DNA of 64,000 nucleotides from JADJYF01 sp965278995 (lineage in GTDB: Bacteria > Pseudomonadota > Gammaproteobacteria > Ga0077536). The notes under the pieces were generated by a model, which had not been told where the DNA came from, searched no databases, and saw nothing but the letters and a program-made list of their open reading frames with translations. Positions 34,606 through 42,760 of the stretch are shown here, in pieces. The position numbers were made by a program, and so were the translations under genes. Each line of letters opens with the position of its first letter. Positions within the stretch are counted from its first letter, which is position 1. The stretch is taken from assembly GCA_965278995.1 (NCBI GenBank), contig OZ257136.1:744001-808000 (forward strand), in the 5' to 3' direction.

Positions 34606-34671
34606 CGGTCCTGCCGGGCATCCGCGGAGGAGCGTACCACTCAGTGACGGAGCGGATGCCCGGCAGGACCG
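34606..34671. repeat. inverted-pair element A2 (hairpin, conserved 26-nt core)
   Basis: A perfect 20-bp stem (34606-34625 and 34652-34671) around a 26-nt core, 34626-34651. The core begins GGAGGAGCGTACC and ends GTGACGGA. Compared with A1 the core is identical in the opposite orientation and the stem is entirely different. 61 bp separate the two elements. Confidence 0.95.
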
Positions 34672-34719
34672 CTACTCCGCGTATGCAAATGACAGCAACC
34701 TAGTTCGTGCTGCAATTGC

Positions 34720-35682
34720 CTACCGAGGTTCGACCTCAGCAAGAAAACGCAGCATGACATCGGTTGTTTTCTGCGGCGCCTCAACTTGTAACCAGTGACC
34801 CGCGCCATCGATGATTTCGATGAAACGCAGATCATCGAAAGCGTTTGGAAACCACGCACGCCAGTTCGGATCGTAGAGCAGCACGTCGTCTTCCGCACCG
34901 GACGCGAAAGCGGCAGGCTGGGTGAAACGCGCGCTCTCCAGTTCTGGCGTCAGCGCCGCCATCGTCGGCAGATTGCGATACCAGTTGCAGGGTCCGCGAA
35001 AGCCGCTCATTCGGTATTGTGAAACGTAGTATTCAAAATCTTCTTGTGTCAGCCAGCGCGGCAACTTATCGGTTTTCGGTAACGCATCGAGCAGGCCGAC
35101 GGTATGCGGGAACTCGAGCTGGCGCATCCAGGCGCCGTACGGTGAATCGGCCGACAAACCGTAGTAGAGCTGCAGCAGGCTTGCTTCGAGATCGCGCTCG
35201 AGTTCCGCTTCGACGACACCGGGTGGCTGGAAATAACGCATGTACCAGAAGCGATCATCGAAACCCGGTGGGTTGATGGTAGCGTCGGTCGGGCGCCAGA
35301 ACGGGACCGACAGACCCATCACGGAACGGCAGGTGTCGCGATGCAGCAGGGCAGTATTCCAGGCCACCAGGCAGCCCCAGTCATGGCCGATGAGATTGAA
35401 CTCCGCGTAGCCGAGTGCGCGCGCGAGTCCGGCGACATCACCGGCCAGGGCGCGAATGTTGTAATCGCTGATGGCCGGCGGTTTGCTGCTGCCGCCATAA
35501 CCGCGCTGATCGGGCACGGCGACGCGGTAGCCAGCCGCTGCCAATGGCGCGATCTGATGCCGCCACAGGTACCAGCTCTGCGGCCAGCCATGCAGCAAAA
35601 TGACCAACGGCCCGTCACCGCTGACGACAGTGCGCAGCGTAACGCCATTGGTCTCAATCATCTGGAATTCAGGTTCTTGCAT
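34720..35682 (-). CDS. epoxide hydrolase-like alpha/beta hydrolase
   Basis: 320 aa. HGWPQSW (residues 31-37) is the oxyanion-hole HGxP motif of epoxide hydrolases, Asp101 in IGHDWGC is the nucleophile, and the C-terminal GAGHWLQVE supplies the histidine. The cap domain contains the LQLYYGLSADSP and NWYRNLP segments, where a Tyr of soluble epoxide hydrolases polarises the epoxide. Length is normal. ATG 35682 has AAGGAG 6 nt upstream. Cytoplasmic. Downstream of, and possibly co-transcribed with, the small membrane protein gene. Confidence 0.92.
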   Translation of the reverse strand: MQEPEFQMIETNGVTLRTVVSGDGPLVILLHGWPQSWYLWRHQIAPLAAAGYRVAVPDQRGYGGSSKPPAISDYNIRALAGDVAGLARALGYAEFNLIGHDWGCLVAWNTALLHRDTCRSVMGLSVPFWRPTDATINPPGFDDRFWYMRYFQPPGVVEAELERDLEASLLQLYYGLSADSPYGAWMRQLEFPHTVGLLDALPKTDKLPRWLTQEDFEYYVSQYRMSGFRGPCNWYRNLPTMAALTPELESARFTQPAAFASGAEDDVLLYDPNWRAWFPNAFDDLRFIEIIDGAGHWLQVEAPQKTTDVMLRFLAEVEPR

Positions 35683-35741
35683 GACGGCTCCTTGCGAGTG
35701 GTCGAAATCAATCGCCCGCTGGTGGCTCAGGACCCTGGTCC

Positions 35742-36074
35742 TTACCACAGGCGTGGCACCAGCGGATTCAGAAAATAATAGACGGTGAACGTGGTCATGC
35801 CGACCACCATCGGGCGGTAAGCCGCCCCCATCTGGTCGCGCGTGCCTTTGATGGCCAGTCCAAGACCACTGGCCGCGGTTACTCCGGCCAGCAGAAACAG
35901 CGCTGCTGTCAGTCCAAAGTCGATGAGGTCGCCCCGCCCATAAGCAGCGCCGGACGGCGGCGGCAGCTGCCAGTAAAGCGTTGCGCGAAAAGTCAACGCC
36001 ACCATTGCGAGGGCGAGTGTGGCGCGTTCCAGCGCCCGCGACAGCCGTAAGATCGTATGATGCGTCATCGCCAT
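35742..36074 (-). CDS. small integral membrane protein
   Basis: 110 aa with three to four hydrophobic helices (ATLALAMVALTF, LIDFGLTAALFLLAGVTAASG, MVVGMTTFTVYYFL). No family recognised. ATG 36074 or the nearby 36068 is plausible; no clear ribosome site. It precedes the epoxide hydrolase gene by 59 bp and diverges from hspQ, with 93 bp between starts. Confidence 0.6.
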   Translation of the reverse strand: MAMTHHTILRLSRALERATLALAMVALTFRATLYWQLPPPSGAAYGRGDLIDFGLTAALFLLAGVTAASGLGLAIKGTRDQMGAAYRPMVVGMTTFTVYYFLNPLVPRLW

Positions 36075-36167
36075 GCAGAATAACCGGGGAGCGCCGGTGT
36101 CCGGCTGCAGCGCGCATGGTAGCGCGATAGCGGCAACATGCGTCCCGACCACTGGAATGACCTGAGA

Positions 36168-36503
36168 ATGACCACGATACACCGCACCGCCAAATTCCAG
36201 ATCGGCCAGGTCGTCCGTCACCGTCTATTCCCTTTTCGCGGCGTCATCTTCGATGTCGATCCGACCTTCAACAATACCGAGGAGTGGTGGCTGTCGATCC
36301 CTGAGGACGTCCGACCGAGCAAAGAGCAACCGTATTACCATCTGCTGGCAGAGAATGCCGAAACAACCTACGTCGCTTACGTTTCGGAACAGAATCTGCT
36401 CGTCGACGAAAGCGGCGGGCCGGTACGGCACCCGGAAATCGACAGTATGTTCGGTCAGCTTGCCAACGGCTGCTATCAGCTGAAGCGCAACCGGGCACAT
36501 TGA
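36168..36503 (+). CDS. hspQ: heat shock protein HspQ
   Basis: 111 aa. AKFQIGQVVRHRLFPFRGVI, FDVDPTFNNTEEWW and QPYYHLLAENAETTYVAYVSEQNLL match the hemimethylated-DNA-binding/HspQ (YccV) family closely. In enterobacteria HspQ is a specificity factor for Lon protease. The start at ATG 36168 gives the canonical length (about 105 aa). darP follows after 27 bp on the same strand. Confidence 0.95.
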   Translation: MTTIHRTAKFQIGQVVRHRLFPFRGVIFDVDPTFNNTEEWWLSIPEDVRPSKEQPYYHLLAENAETTYVAYVSEQNLLVDESGGPVRHPEIDSMFGQLANGCYQLKRNRAH

Positions 36504-36530
36504 GCCGACGTCACGACAGGATTCGCAGCC

Positions 36531-37100
36531 ATGCAGAAGTACGCCGCGGGCGATGACGATGACATTGCCGACAGCGACGCTGACGTTGGCGTTGACGATA
36601 CCGCGTTCGACGATGACGGCGATACCGCCAAAAGCAAATCGCAGGTAAAACGCGAATGGCGCGCATTGCTGCCGCTGGCCCGTGACCTCGTCGCGTTGCC
36701 CGAACGTCAACTGCGTGCAATGCCGCTCCCGGAAGCTGTCATGGAAGCGCTCGCGCTGGCGCGCAATTTGAAGCGTGGCGCGCTGCAACGGCAGTTGCGT
36801 TATTGCGTGGGCCTGCTGGCCCGCGAAGATCACGATGCCGCAGCGCAGGCCCTGGCAGCGCTGCGCAAACCACTGCACGCCGAAGTCGAGGCGATGCATG
36901 AAGTCGAAGCCTGGCGTGAAGCCCTGATCGACGGCGACCAAGCCACCCTGTCGAATCTGATTGCACGCTTTCCGACGCTCGACCGCCAGCACATCAACCA
37001 GCTCATCCGCGCCAGTCAGAAAGAACGCGCCGGCCATCACGCTCCGAAATCCGCCCGCCTGCTGTTTAAGTATCTGGCTGCACTGAGAGCTGGAGGCTAG
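36531..37100 (+). CDS. darP: ribosome biogenesis factor DarP (YjgA)
   Basis: 189 aa. After an acidic N-terminal tail (Asp-rich, residues 8-30), KSKSQVKREWRALLPLARDLV and LPERQLRAMPLPEAVMEALALAR are DarP signatures. RQLRYCVGLLARE and HINQLIRASQKE continue the helical domain. DarP binds late 50S subunit precursors. Complete; stop at 37098-37100, 46 bp before the first structured repeat. Confidence 0.94.
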   Translation: MQKYAAGDDDDIADSDADVGVDDTAFDDDGDTAKSKSQVKREWRALLPLARDLVALPERQLRAMPLPEAVMEALALARNLKRGALQRQLRYCVGLLAREDHDAAAQALAALRKPLHAEVEAMHEVEAWREALIDGDQATLSNLIARFPTLDRQHINQLIRASQKERAGHHAPKSARLLFKYLAALRAGG

Positions 37101-37146
37101 GCGTTCCTGCGTCCCGTTTTACTCGGTGGCAAGGGTCGGTCGCGGC

Positions 37147-37242
37147 GTGGGATGCGCGCTTCGGGACACGCCACAAGTACGTCCATGTAGGCTGGAGAAA
37201 ATACATCCCTGTATTTTCACGGTCCCGAAGCGCGCATCCCAC
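37147..37242 (-). repeat. three-way-junction element B1 (minus strand)
   Basis: Outer arms 37147-37167 and 37222-37242 are a perfect 21-bp inverted repeat. Inside, reading the minus strand, there is a hairpin (37218-37197) with stem GAAAATAC/GTATTTTC and apical AGGGAT, then a second small hairpin TAC-ATGGAC-GTA (37178-37189). Thus two hairpins sit on a closing stem. It has the same interior as B2 in opposite orientation but different outer and first-hairpin stems. Between darP and ygiQ. Confidence 0.9.
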
Positions 37243-37324
37243 ACCTCGACCTGGGCCATGCAGGGGAAACAGGAACAGCACGCTAGCTCTTCCGTTTGCG
37301 GCCATGAACTTTTACAGGTGGTGG

Positions 37325-37418
37325 CGTCAGCTTTGATCAGGGACCCTGTGCGCACAGGGATGTGCGCACCGGAGCTTACATGGATGTACTTGCAGCGTGT
37401 CCCTGAGCAAAGCTGACG
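37325..37418 (+). repeat. three-way-junction element B2 (plus strand)
   Basis: Outer arms 37325-37344 and 37399-37418 pair over 20 bp with one mismatch. Inside are hairpin 37349-37368 (stem TGCGCAC/GTGCGCA, loop AGGGAT) and small hairpin TAC-ATGGAT-GTA (37377-37388). Interior single-stranded segments match B1; both paired stems are replaced by compensating sequence. It ends about 100 bp before the ygiQ start. Confidence 0.9.
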
Positions 37419-37519
37419 TCGCCGCCGGTCTCCGTGAAAGGCGCAAACGGAAAAGCAAATCGTCAAGCAGCGCAGAATTATGCTTAAATGCCGCTTATTC
37501 CGCGCGCCATCCTGCCGAT

Positions 37520-39685
37520 ATGCAACTGACCGCCCCCGATCTGTTCAGCTATTCCCCCTATTGGGCGGAATGCTATGGCATCGCGCCGTGGTTGCCGATG
37601 TCGCGTGCCGAAATGGATATCCTCGGGTGGGATTCCTGCGACATCATCATCGTCACCGGCGATGCGTATATCGATCACCCGAGTTTCGGCATGGCCGTCA
37701 TGGGGCGCTTCCTCGAGGCGCAGGGATTCCGCGTCGGCATCATCGCGCAACCCGATTGGCACAGTGCCGAACCGTTCGCTGCGCTTGGCCGGCCCAATCT
37801 GTTTTTCGGCATCACTGCCGGCAATATGGATTCCCTGATCAACCGGTATACGGCGGATCTACGCATGCGCAGCGACGACGCCTATACGCCTGGCGGTGAA
37901 AGCGGACGGCGGCCCGATCGCGCAGTGATTGTCTACAGCCAGCGGTGCCGCGAGGCGTTTCGCGACGTCCCACTCGTCATTGGCGGCATCGAGGCCAGCT
38001 TGCGCCGGATCGCGCAATACGATTACTGGAGCGACGAAGTGCGGCGCTCGGTACTGGTCGACAGCAACGCCGATATTCTCCTGTATGGAAATGCCGAGCG
38101 CGCCATTGCCGAAGTTGCGCACCGCCTGGGTCGCGGCGAACCGCTGAGTGCGCTCGACGACATCCGCGGCACGGCCATTCTGAAACGCGAAGCGCCGGCC
38201 GGCTGGACCGAGCTCGATTCGACGCGTGTCGATTGGCCGAAGGATATCGCCCGGCTGCCGAATCCTTATCTCTATGGCGACGAAGCCGATAGCTGCGAAC
38301 GCGGTGAGACAGGCACGGTTGACGCGAATGGCATCACCGTGAAGCCAATACGAATCGTGCCGATGCCGTTGCAACGGCGCGCACGCGAGACTGGCGGACC
38401 CATCTATATCCGTCTGCCCTCGTTCGAGAAAGTCAGCAAGGACGCCGTGCTCTATGCGCATGCTTCGCGTGTACTGCATCAGGAGTCCAACCCGCACAAC
38501 GCCCGCCCGCTGATCCAGCGCCATGGATCGCGCGAAGTCTGGGTGAATCCGCCGCCTATCCCGCTGACCACGCCGGAAATGGACGGCGTGTTCGATCTGA
38601 CGTATCAGCGGCGGCCGCATCCTTCGTACGGGGATGCGCGCATTCCGGCATACGACATGATCAAGACCTCGGTCAACATCATGCGCGGCTGCTTTGGCGG
38701 CTGCACCTTCTGCTCGATTACTGAACACGAAGGCCGCGTGATCCAGAGCCGTTCGGAAGAATCGATCTTGAAAGAGATCGAGGACATCCGCGAAAAAGTG
38801 CCGGGGTTTACCGGCGTCATTTCCGATCTCGGCGGGCCGACCGCGAACATGTATCGCCTGAACTGCAAGGATGACGCGATCCAGGCCAGTTGCCGGCGAC
38901 TCTCGTGTGTCTATCCGACGGTGTGCAGCAATCTTGAAACGAGCCACGCGCCAACCACGGCGTTGTATCGCAAAGCGCGCGCACTGCCTGGCATCAAACG
39001 CATTCTGATCGCATCCGGGCTGCGCTACGACCTCGCTGTACTCGATGAGGAGTATGTGCGCGAACTGGTCACCCATCACGTCGGCGGTTACTTGAAGATT
39101 GCGCCGGAGCACAGCGAGGATGCGACACTCGCTAAAATGATGAAGCCCGGTATGAGCAGCTATTACCGCTTCAAGAAATTGTTCGATCGCTACTCGCGCG
39201 AGGCCGACAAAGAGCAATACCTGATCCCGTATTTCATTGCCGCCCATCCGGGGTGCGAAGACTCCGACATGGTCAAGCTTGCACTCTGGTTGAAGCGCAA
39301 CAAGTTCCGTGTCGATCAGGTGCAGACTTTCTATCCGTCACCGATGGCGCTGGCGACGGCGATGTACCACTCGGGCCGTAATCCGTTGAAGAAGCTGAGC
39401 TATAAAGGCGAGCGGGTACTGGCGGTTAAGGATCCGGCTCAGCGCCGGTTGCACAAAGCGCTGCTGCGCTATCACGACAAAGCGAATTTCGACCTGCTGC
39501 GCGGAGCGCTTCAGACGATGAACCGTAACGATCTGATCGGCGAAGGCGAGGGTAAACTCGTACCAGCAGCCGAGTCGCGTCGGCAAACGAATGTCAAAAC
39601 GACGGGCAAACTGCCAGCGAAACCCACTGGCAAGGCGCGTGCAAAAGCGGTATTCAAACCGGCGCGCGGTGGGCAGTGGAGCTGA
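37520..39685 (+). CDS. ygiQ: YgiQ family radical SAM protein
   Basis: 721 aa. Starts MQLTAPDLFSYSPYWAECYG, the E. coli YgiQ start region. The N-terminal B12-like Rossmann part has GWDSCDIIIVTGDAYIDHPSFG. The radical SAM domain has the CxxxCxxC motif C391FGGC395TFC398, binding the 4Fe-4S cluster, then FTGVISDLGGPTANMYRL. The C-terminal tail is Lys/Ala-rich, as in the family. The role is unknown; members are common in proteobacteria. ATG 37520 chosen; upstream codons lack homology and contain element B2. Confidence 0.93.
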   Translation: MQLTAPDLFSYSPYWAECYGIAPWLPMSRAEMDILGWDSCDIIIVTGDAYIDHPSFGMAVMGRFLEAQGFRVGIIAQPDWHSAEPFAALGRPNLFFGITAGNMDSLINRYTADLRMRSDDAYTPGGESGRRPDRAVIVYSQRCREAFRDVPLVIGGIEASLRRIAQYDYWSDEVRRSVLVDSNADILLYGNAERAIAEVAHRLGRGEPLSALDDIRGTAILKREAPAGWTELDSTRVDWPKDIARLPNPYLYGDEADSCERGETGTVDANGITVKPIRIVPMPLQRRARETGGPIYIRLPSFEKVSKDAVLYAHASRVLHQESNPHNARPLIQRHGSREVWVNPPPIPLTTPEMDGVFDLTYQRRPHPSYGDARIPAYDMIKTSVNIMRGCFGGCTFCSITEHEGRVIQSRSEESILKEIEDIREKVPGFTGVISDLGGPTANMYRLNCKDDAIQASCRRLSCVYPTVCSNLETSHAPTTALYRKARALPGIKRILIASGLRYDLAVLDEEYVRELVTHHVGGYLKIAPEHSEDATLAKMMKPGMSSYYRFKKLFDRYSREADKEQYLIPYFIAAHPGCEDSDMVKLALWLKRNKFRVDQVQTFYPSPMALATAMYHSGRNPLKKLSYKGERVLAVKDPAQRRLHKALLRYHDKANFDLLRGALQTMNRNDLIGEGEGKLVPAAESRRQTNVKTTGKLPAKPTGKARAKAVFKPARGGQWS

Positions 39686-39711
39686 ACGACTAATGCAGAG
39701 GAGTTTTCAAC

Positions 39712-40089
39712 ATGTCACCTGAAGAAGTCGTCAATGCGTTCTGTGCGGCGCTGAACCACGATGGTCTCGACGCGTCGCTGGCGTATATCGCCGATGACTG
39801 CGTGTATCAGAACATGCCATTCCCACCGGTACGTGGCCCAGCCGGTGTGCGCGACGTGCTGGCCGGATTTTTTGAGCTGACCGGCCCGGTGCGTGTCGAA
39901 ACACTGCGCCAGGTCGCTGTCGGCAATCTGGTCATGAACGAGCGACTCGATCATTTTGCGCCGCCCGGCGGGCGCGCTTTCGGGCTGCCGGTGGCTGGCG
40001 CCTTCGAAGTCCGCGGCGACAAGATTACCGGCTGGCGCGATTATTTCTGTATGCGCCAGTTCGCCGAAGGCACCGGGTTGAACCTCTGA
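39712..40089 (+). CDS. limonene-1,2-epoxide hydrolase family protein (NTF2 fold)
   Basis: 125 aa. NAFCAALNHDGLDASLAYIADDCVYQNMP and the ERLDHF and RDYF segments fit the LEH-type NTF2 fold, where the Asp-Arg-Asp pocket opens epoxides. Here D-R-D candidates are in EVRGDKITGWRDYF and VMNERLDHF, so catalysis is possible. AGAGGAG precedes the ATG. It follows ygiQ by 26 bp but is functionally separate. Confidence 0.82.
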   Translation: MSPEEVVNAFCAALNHDGLDASLAYIADDCVYQNMPFPPVRGPAGVRDVLAGFFELTGPVRVETLRQVAVGNLVMNERLDHFAPPGGRAFGLPVAGAFEVRGDKITGWRDYFCMRQFAEGTGLNL

Positions 40090-40106
40090 TCGTCAGCCAG
40101 CGCGGC

Positions 40107-40520
40107 TCACGATTTCGGCTTCGGCAGTTTTGCTTCCCGGACTTCCGTCGGTCCGCCGGCCTTGACCCAGGCACCGTAGCCACCAGCCATGTGGGCAACG
40201 GGCGCGAGGCCCATGCGATGGACGGACTGTGCGGCCAACGCCGAGCGCATGCCGCCGGCGCAGTAAAAAATGTACTTCTTGCCGGCTGCAAATTCCTCGC
40301 GGTGATAGGGGCTCGCCGGGTCGACCCAGAACTCGAGCATGCCACGCGGTGCATGCGTCGAGCCGGGGATGGCACCGTCGCGCCATAGTTCGCGGACATC
40401 GCGAATATCGACTATCAGCACGTTCGGATCGTCCTTGACCGCCAACACCTGCTCGACGGTCATGGTTTCTATTTCGCGTTCGGCGTCGGCGCAAAGTTCC
40501 TTGATGCCTTTGGTAATCAT
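40107..40520 (-). CDS. rhodanese-like domain protein
   Basis: 137 aa single rhodanese domain. The active-site loop is YCAGGMRS (Cys about residue 87), with IVDIRDVRELWRDGAIPGSTHAPRG at the start and HMAGGYGAW at the end (the classical MxGG-W block). Cytoplasmic sulfurtransferase or persulfide carrier. It is the last gene of the leftward operon that contains the aromatic-pathway genes, with 31 bp to the luciferase-like gene. Confidence 0.92.
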   Translation of the reverse strand: MITKGIKELCADAEREIETMTVEQVLAVKDDPNVLIVDIRDVRELWRDGAIPGSTHAPRGMLEFWVDPASPYHREEFAAGKKYIFYCAGGMRSALAAQSVHRMGLAPVAHMAGGYGAWVKAGGPTEVREAKLPKPKS

Positions 40521-40551
40521 GACTTCCCCCTGTTATGGATGATGCGGCCGC

Positions 40552-41751
40552 TCACCGGATGCTGGCAGTGAAGCGCGGCAGGACTTTCTCGGTCAGCAGT
40601 TCGAAGTGGCGCATCATGGCGTCCTGCGGGATGAGTTCAGCATGCGTGAACAGCCATAAATAGTCGACATTGGCGCCAGCCAGCATCGTTTCGAGCTGGC
40701 GTGTGACGGTATCGGGCGTACCGCAGCAGGCGAAGCCGCGCTCGACCTGCGATTCCCAGGTGTTGGGAATGCTGCGGTAGTCCTCACCGGGATGGGCAAG
40801 CACGGCATTGAAACCGAAACGTGCAAAGAACTGCGTCCATTCCCAGCTTGCCATGCGACCCAGCCGCCAGGCTTCTTCTTCGGTATCGGCCAGCACGATT
40901 TCCCGTGCGATGCCCATGCCGCGGCCGAGCGGATAATCATGGCCGGCGCGGGCGTAGCCGCGCTGCGCCGCACGGATCTGCCCCTGCAGAATCGTCTTGT
41001 CGGTAATGATGGCGACAGGCACCAGGCCGCGCGAGGCCGCCAGTTCAACGGTGTCTTCGGAAAACCCGAAAGGTTCGAACAAAGGCGGGTAAGGCTTTTG
41101 ATAGGGGCGCGGCGCAATACCAACCGCGGTGACGCGGCCGTCGGGCGCAATTCCGGCACCAATCTCACGGCTCAAATCACGCGCCGCCCAGTCGATGTTC
41201 GGGACCGGGATCTGCCAGTACTTGCCCTGATAACTGAAGCTCTCTTCGGTCCAGGCTTTTTTGATGATCTCGATGCATTCACCGTAAATTTCTCGTTTGG
41301 CCGCTTCATAAGCGGCCGGGTCGGTGAGATTGTCGGCAAGTCCTGGCAGATGCTGACCAAGGATGTTGACCCAGCGCGACTGGATGCCGCGGGCGAAGCC
41401 GGCGAATGCACGACCCTGCGTCATCTGATCGAGTACCGCAATGTCTTCGGCCACGCGGAGTGGGTTCGACGGCGGCAGTACCAGGCCCAACTGACCGACG
41501 CGGATGCGCTCGGTACGCGCCGCGACGTACTGATCGAGCATGATGGGATTGTTCGAGACGGTAATGCCTTCGACCTGCAGGTGGTGCTCGGTGAATGCAA
41601 TCCCGTAATAGCCGTGTTTGTCCAGATAGCGGGCTTGCTCGATCAGATGCTTGAGCATGGTCTGATAGAGCTCGGTGTCCTGGCCCGCCATGCCGCGTTC
41701 GAGCGCACTTGCCGGACCGATCACTGGCGCATAGAAAATGCCGACTTCCAT
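40552..41751 (-). CDS. luciferase-like (LLM) flavin-dependent monooxygenase
   Basis: 399 aa. MEVGIFYAPVIGP, YYGIAFTEHHLQVEG, RVGQLGLVLPPSNPLRVAEDIAVLDQMTQGRAFAGFARGIQ and GTPDTVTRQLE are luciferase-superfamily blocks (FMNH2/alkanal-type fold). It probably oxygenates an intermediate of the pathway encoded upstream. GAGGG precedes the ATG, and the stop of the upstream cyclodeaminase-like gene is 12 bp away. Confidence 0.9.
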   Translation of the reverse strand: MEVGIFYAPVIGPASALERGMAGQDTELYQTMLKHLIEQARYLDKHGYYGIAFTEHHLQVEGITVSNNPIMLDQYVAARTERIRVGQLGLVLPPSNPLRVAEDIAVLDQMTQGRAFAGFARGIQSRWVNILGQHLPGLADNLTDPAAYEAAKREIYGECIEIIKKAWTEESFSYQGKYWQIPVPNIDWAARDLSREIGAGIAPDGRVTAVGIAPRPYQKPYPPLFEPFGFSEDTVELAASRGLVPVAIITDKTILQGQIRAAQRGYARAGHDYPLGRGMGIAREIVLADTEEEAWRLGRMASWEWTQFFARFGFNAVLAHPGEDYRSIPNTWESQVERGFACCGTPDTVTRQLETMLAGANVDYLWLFTHAELIPQDAMMRHFELLTEKVLPRFTASIR

Positions 41752-41763
41752 TTCGCTACGCCC

Positions 41764-42750
41764 TCAGAAAAGTTTGTGTTCCATGAATTCGGGCGTCACG
41801 ACGCCGAGCCCGAGCCGTTGCGCTTCGGCATAGACGGCGAAGCCGGCCATGATGTCCTGCACCGCAGTGCCGACCGACTTGAACAGTGTGATCTCGCTGT
41901 CTGTTGTGCGAGCGGGAACGCCGTTCAGCGCGTCCGGCAACTCCAGCATGCGTGATTCGTTCCAGGCGCCAACCGCGATGGCGGCAAACGAATCGCCGGA
42001 TTCGCCGCGCACCTGGTCCAGCGAGTCGACCAGGATGCGATCGGCGCGCGCGAAACAGGCTGGATCGATCTCACGCAACTGGCCACCAGTCGCGCCAATG
42101 GAATTGATGTGCTGGCCACGTTCCATCCACGCACCCTGGTAGGCAATGGCGTCGGCGTGAGCACTGGTGTTGGTGGCGACGACGACAATGTCGCACCCGG
42201 TGACTGCCGCTTGCGCGCTTGCGGCAGGTTCGACGCCAACGCCAAGTCGCGTACTCATTTCTTCGGCGAACCGCTCACGATTGACGGGCGTCGGCGAATA
42301 GACCCTGGCCGAAGTTATGTCACGCACCGCGCAGACGGCTTCAAAATTCGTTCGTGCCTCGAGACCCGAACCAATGATGCCGACTGTATGCGCATCGCTG
42401 CGTGCCTGGTACCGCGTCGCGATGCCGGTAGTCGCACCGGTACGTGCACCGGTGAGATAGGCCGCATCCATCAGGCACAGGAGTTCGCCGCTTTTCTCGT
42501 CGTAGATCAGGATGACGTAACGCACGCCGTGCACAACCGAGCCATTGAATATCTTGATGCCCATCCGCCCACCGTCGCGCATGACGCAGGGCATGATGCG
42601 GAAGAACCCATTGGAGGTTGGGAGATTCTGGCGCACCGGCATGACCACGTTGCCAAGCGCCTGTTCACGGATGCCGCTCTCGATGGCATCGATCAGCATG
42701 CGCATCGAGCTTGCGCGCTGGACGTCCCTCGGGCCCAGGATCAGAGGCAC
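41764..42750 (-). CDS. ornithine cyclodeaminase/mu-crystallin family protein
   Basis: 328 aa. NAD(P)-binding GIIGSGLEART, the family block MGIKIFN and LMDAAYLTGARTGA, and HINSIGATGGQLREID are typical of the ornithine cyclodeaminase/mu-crystallin family, which includes ketimine reductases and alanine dehydrogenases. Lys and Asp of the family active site (GIKIFN; DSLDQ) look conserved. The start is a GTG at 42750, 10 nt after the stop of the aldolase-like gene. Its place in an aromatic pathway is unusual. Confidence 0.88.
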   Translation of the reverse strand: MPLILGPRDVQRASSMRMLIDAIESGIREQALGNVVMPVRQNLPTSNGFFRIMPCVMRDGGRMGIKIFNGSVVHGVRYVILIYDEKSGELLCLMDAAYLTGARTGATTGIATRYQARSDAHTVGIIGSGLEARTNFEAVCAVRDITSARVYSPTPVNRERFAEEMSTRLGVGVEPAASAQAAVTGCDIVVVATNTSAHADAIAYQGAWMERGQHINSIGATGGQLREIDPACFARADRILVDSLDQVRGESGDSFAAIAVGAWNESRMLELPDALNGVPARTTDSEITLFKSVGTAVQDIMAGFAVYAEAQRLGLGVVTPEFMEHKLF

Positions 42751-42760
42751 GGCGCGTCGC

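Larger units (their letters stand above)
37101..37519. other. 419-bp intergenic region with two structured repeats
   Basis: Between darP and ygiQ, dominated by elements B1 and B2. An open frame upstream of the ygiQ ATG overlaps B2 but is unlike the protein family, so I treat the region as non-coding. The spacer between B1 and B2 (about 82 bp) shows no gene. Confidence 0.6.

Noticed and set aside
34483..34671. Integron attC sites or insertion-sequence ends
   Set aside because: No GTTRRRY core site, integrase, transposase or target-site duplication is visible.
37397..37519. N-terminal extension of YgiQ
   Set aside because: Would place coding sequence inside element B2; the family starts at the MQLTAP segment.
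37859..39247. Long leftward open frame (about 460 codons) inside ygiQ
   Set aside because: It is antisense to a gene with strong family motifs, has no domain, and long antisense frames are common in GC-rich genes.
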